64,000 nucleotides of DNA from the NCBI RefSeq assembly GCF_021129235.1, contig NZ_JAJOMA010000006.1:1-64000 (forward strand), written 5' to 3'. Source of the stretch: Kineosporia mesophila (GTDB lineage: Bacteria > Actinomycetota > Actinomycetes > Actinomycetales > Kineosporiaceae). Position 1 is the first letter of the stretch. Each line of letters opens with the position of its first letter. The translations under genes and the position numbers were made by a program. The notes under the pieces were generated by a model. The model had not been told where the DNA came from, did not search any database, and saw nothing but the letters and a program-made list of their open reading frames with translations. Positions 61,086-64,000 of this stretch are shown here, piece after piece.

Positions 61086-64000
61086 GTGGGCGAGCGGAGC
61101 GAGGTGGTCCTCGACCGCACCCGGCGGCTGCTCACGTTCCTGGCCGCCGCCGCGCGTGAACTGACCGTGCGACCGGTGCGTGACGTGTTCAGGCACGACG
61201 GCCCGGTGCCCCTCCTTCCCTCGGACATTCCGCGGCACCCCCTGGTGCGACTGGGCCCGGCCAAGCACCGCGCCCACTGGCTCGAGGTGCGCAAAGTGCC
61301 CCAGCCGGCCGAGGCTCCCACGCCTCCGGCCCACCTGATCCACTATTTCGGCACCAGCCGTGCCGAGCTGCCCACCCGTGAGAAGTGGGACAGCCCGAGC
61401 ACAGGTGAAAACCCGCTCGAAAATGGCGCTTCCGGCCGGTCCGCACCACAGTCGAGCCAGGGCAGGCAACAGTCGGGCCAGGGCAGGCACAAGTCCGGCG
61501 AGCCCGCACAGTTCACCGGCCCCGACCTGTTCGACGCGCCCACCCGGCCGCTGTCCCCCGACTCGTTCACCGATGCCGGCCCGAGCACCCAGCCCGCTAC
61601 ATCCACACGACCCGACGCGTCCACCCGACTCTTTGCGCCCGGCCCGTCCGCAGACTATGGCCCGGCCAACCCGCCCAACGCGTCCACCGAACCCGGCCTG
61701 ACCAACCTGCCCGACGCGTCGTCCACCAAGCCCCTCTCACCCACCGACCCCGGCCGGCACGACCCGCCCACCCCGGTCGGTGAGCCGAAGACCCTCGTCG
61801 TGGCAGACGTCCCCCATCTGGGTCCGGCGGCCCCGCCCGAGGCGCACGCCTGGCTAGAGAACACCTGGCGACCCTGGGCCGAGGCCACGGCGGCCACCCG
61901 TCAGGCCCGTGAGCTGTACGAACGCCTCTTCACCCTGCAGCTTGAGGCCGAACGCGCCCAGAGCACCCACGAACTGGTGTGGGGTCACTCGGTGCTGTCG
62001 TGGGACGTGCAGGGCGAGAAGATTCGGCATCCGTTGCTGCTGACCGGCGCCCTGATCGAGCTCGACGCCGCCAGCGGCGCGCTGCGGGTGCTGCCCGACG
62101 GCCCTCCTGAGCTACAGCTCTCCCCGCTGGAAGGGCTCGATCTGCCGGCACTCGGCGAGCTGAACAAGCTCACCCAGCAGGTGGCGGCCGAGCCGTTCGA
62201 CGCCTGGGATCCGGCGGTGCGTCGTCAGCTACACGAAAGCCTGCTGGCGCCAATGCCTTTGGATGCTTCAACGGTAGACGGGCCCAGGATTGCCGACCCT
62301 GTAACAGTTCCCGTCGTCACTGATACCTGGGTACTGTTCCTGCGCCGACGTCCCACCCGGCACGAACGGTTCTACCTGCAACTGGCCGAACGACTGCGCG
62401 ACGACTCGGTGCTACCGCAGGCCCTGGCGGCCGTGGTGGCAGACGACGAGGAGCTACAGTCGGCCCAGGCCGAGCTGGGCCAGTCGCCCGACGACGAGAC
62501 CTGGCGGCCGATCGGCGAGCGCCTGCTCATGCCGTTGCCGGCCAACGCGGAGCAGGAGCGCATCGCCCGGCAGCTGGCCCGCGAGCGCGGTGTCACGGTG
62601 CAGGGGCCGCCCGGTACGGGTAAGAGCCACACCATCGCCAACTTGGTGAGTCATCTTCTGGCGCATGGCAAACGGGTGCTGGTGACGGCGCAGAACGAGC
62701 AGGCGCTGACGGTGCTGCGCGACAAGATTCCCGAAGAGCTGCGGGATCTGTCGATTGCGGTGCTGGGCTCGTCGAGTGAGTCGATGGAGCAGTTGCGGGG
62801 TTCGGCGCAGGCGGTGCAGGACATTGCGTCGCAGATCGATGTGGATTTCGAGGCGGCGGCGATCGTCCGGCTGGAGGCCGAGCTCGACCGGGTGCGCGAG
62901 CAGCTGCGGGGCATCGAGCTGGCGGTGCTCGAGGCTCTGAGCACAGAAGATGCCGAGTGGGAGCTGCCGTCGGGGCCGGCGAAGGCGCCCGAGGTGGCGC
63001 GCTGGCTCACCGAGCACGAACCCGGACTGGGCCTGATTCCCGACGAGCTGCCGGTCGACGCGATCTCGCCGCTGTCACCGGCCGATCTGGCCCGGCTCTT
63101 CGACCTGAGCGAGCGGCTCACGCCCACCGACTCCCATGCGCTGCGCACGGCCCGGCCGCGCGGCGATCTGCCCACGCCCACCCAGCTCGTGTCGCTGACC
63201 AGCCGCCTCGACCAGCTGCGGCAGGACGTGGCCGATCTGGAGCAGTCGGGGGTCGACGTGGAGGCTCTCGATCGCGTGGCGCCTGAGCAGTTGATGCAGT
63301 TGCGGTCAATGGTAGACGCATCAACTGCGCGGTTGGGTGCGCTGGAAAGTCCCTGGCTGGTGAAGATCCGCGCTGATGTGCGGCATTCGGCCGAGACCGC
63401 GCGGACCTGGGCCGGTCAGGCCGAGCAGCTGCGCCGGCGCACCGGTACGGCCGCGCAGTTGCAGCGTGGGCTGTTCGGTCACGAGATCGAGCTGCCGGCC
63501 GGCGATACCCACGAGCAACGCCGCCTGCTGCCCGAGCTCGGTCAGAGATTCGCTGCGGGCAAGGGACTTCCGCGCTTCGGCGGGGGTGACCTGAAGGAGT
63601 TGCACGGGCAGGCCCGGATCGACGGGCGGGCTCTGCGCACGCCGGAAGACACCCAGCTGGCCCTGACCCAGCTGGAGCTGACCGACGAGCGCGCCGCGAT
63701 CCGTCGCATGCTCGCCCAGCTGGCGCAGCAGGCCCCGGTGGAGACGCCCCCGGACGACCACGACTTCGTCCATCGTTCGACTATTCTCGCCGAGCAGCTG
63801 ACACAGGCTCTGACCTGGGAGACCTCGGAACTGCCCGCTCTGCTCGACCGCTTGCGCCCGGTGGTGCCGCAGGTCGGACCGGCCCTGACCTCGGCGGATC
63901 TGCAGGCGCTGGGCCGGTTGCTGGCTGCGGCCGGGGCCCGGCAGGAAGAGCGCAAGGCGACGGCCGAGCTGGAGACGCTGGCCGTGGAACTACGTCGGGG
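61086..64000 (+). CDS. ATPase/helicase-like protein with disordered N-terminal linker (partial, right edge)
   Basis: GTG 61086 is preceded by GGGAG and opens a frame that runs through the right edge (at least 971 residues). The N-terminal ~95 residues are globular (VLDRTRRLLTFLAAAARELT). Residues about 100-230 are a Ser/Thr/Pro/Asp-rich linker. A further domain (HELVWGHSVLSWDVQGEKIR) leads to the P-loop TVQGPPGTGKSHTIANLVSH near residue 508, the Walker A of superfamily-1 UvrD/Upf1-like helicases. Coiled-coil segments follow (AELDRVREQLRGIELAVLEA). Motifs II-VI must lie beyond the window. Such large AAA-domain helicases are common in actinobacteria and sometimes sit in defence islands, but no such neighbours are seen here. 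Confidence 0.85.
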   Translation, partial: MGERSEVVLDRTRRLLTFLAAAARELTVRPVRDVFRHDGPVPLLPSDIPRHPLVRLGPAKHRAHWLEVRKVPQPAEAPTPPAHLIHYFGTSRAELPTREKWDSPSTGENPLENGASGRSAPQSSQGRQQSGQGRHKSGEPAQFTGPDLFDAPTRPLSPDSFTDAGPSTQPATSTRPDASTRLFAPGPSADYGPANPPNASTEPGLTNLPDASSTKPLSPTDPGRHDPPTPVGEPKTLVVADVPHLGPAAPPEAHAWLENTWRPWAEATAATRQARELYERLFTLQLEAERAQSTHELVWGHSVLSWDVQGEKIRHPLLLTGALIELDAASGALRVLPDGPPELQLSPLEGLDLPALGELNKLTQQVAAEPFDAWDPAVRRQLHESLLAPMPLDASTVDGPRIADPVTVPVVTDTWVLFLRRRPTRHERFYLQLAERLRDDSVLPQALAAVVADDEELQSAQAELGQSPDDETWRPIGERLLMPLPANAEQERIARQLARERGVTVQGPPGTGKSHTIANLVSHLLAHGKRVLVTAQNEQALTVLRDKIPEELRDLSIAVLGSSSESMEQLRGSAQAVQDIASQIDVDFEAAAIVRLEAELDRVREQLRGIELAVLEALSTEDAEWELPSGPAKAPEVARWLTEHEPGLGLIPDELPVDAISPLSPADLARLFDLSERLTPTDSHALRTARPRGDLPTPTQLVSLTSRLDQLRQDVADLEQSGVDVEALDRVAPEQLMQLRSMVDASTARLGALESPWLVKIRADVRHSAETARTWAGQAEQLRRRTGTAAQLQRGLFGHEIELPAGDTHEQRRLLPELGQRFAAGKGLPRFGGGDLKELHGQARIDGRALRTPEDTQLALTQLELTDERAAIRRMLAQLAQQAPVETPPDDHDFVHRSTILAEQLTQALTWETSELPALLDRLRPVVPQVGPALTSADLQALGRLLAAAGARQEERKATAELETLAVELRR

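Overview
The window is very GC-rich DNA with dense, codon-biased genes on both strands. It looks like chromosomal DNA of a filamentous or spore-forming actinomycete. The gene set supports this: a bacterial proteasome activator (Bpa) ending in GQYL, a ClgR/PopR-type regulator facing clpP, an MptB-like polyprenol-dependent GT-C mannosyltransferase, a subtilisin-inhibitor-like lipoprotein, and a flavoprotein/methyltransferase pair of the kind that makes 10-methyl (tuberculostearic) fatty acids. A member of the Kineosporiaceae or a close relative would fit, but that placement is inference. I saw no rRNA, tRNA, CRISPR array, transposase or phage gene.

Layout. 1-3.0 kb: a histidine-kinase-like protein on the minus strand, cut by the left edge, with a huge repetitive tail. 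3.0-9.1 kb: quinone oxidoreductase, bpa plus a small partner, a tailed 3Fe-4S ferredoxin, a HAD phosphatase, an acidic protein, a LuxR-type response regulator and a frameshifted small gene. 9.1-12.6 kb: aldehyde dehydrogenase, DUF779 protein and their GAF regulator. 12.6-16.9 kb: clpP and its divergent regulator, then a five-gene envelope operon with two PRC-barrel proteins and a 51-residue membrane protein. 17-24 kb: SDR, HAD, diacylglycerol-kinase-like lipid kinase, GT87-like transferase and a large membrane protein. 24.1-29.5 kb: a minus-strand run of a SEC-C protein, GT2, GT-C and a methyltransferase with a histone-H1-like tail. 29.7-34.5 kb: 2H phosphoesterase, GDPD, YceI, DUF445 and a Gfo/Idh oxidoreductase. 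34.5-40.1 kb: an AAA ATPase divergent from a 1411-residue NTPase / multi-TM / periplasmic-binding fusion, the most novel-looking gene here. 40.0-43.1 kb: PIN-like protein, fused 2-oxoacid dehydrogenase E1 and rhodanese. 43.3-47.8 kb: a subtilisin-inhibitor-like lipoprotein followed by two paralogous secreted S55-type proteins. 47.8-53.2 kb: Fpg/Nei glycosylase, then a two-component module bracketed by two low-complexity secreted proteins that share an upstream DNA element. 53.2-59.4 kb: phosphoglucomutase, the TmsA/TmsB-like pair and an EAL-HDOD protein with a possible structured leader. 59.4-64 kb: a truncated CAP-domain remnant, ohr with a divergent TetR regulator and a strong operator, and an ATPase/helicase gene cut by the right edge.

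Recurring themes are long disordered repeat tails on otherwise ordinary enzymes, very long perfect intergenic palindromes (including a small family built on CGTGATCATGC), convergent genes whose stop codons share one CTAG, and tight translational coupling in operons.
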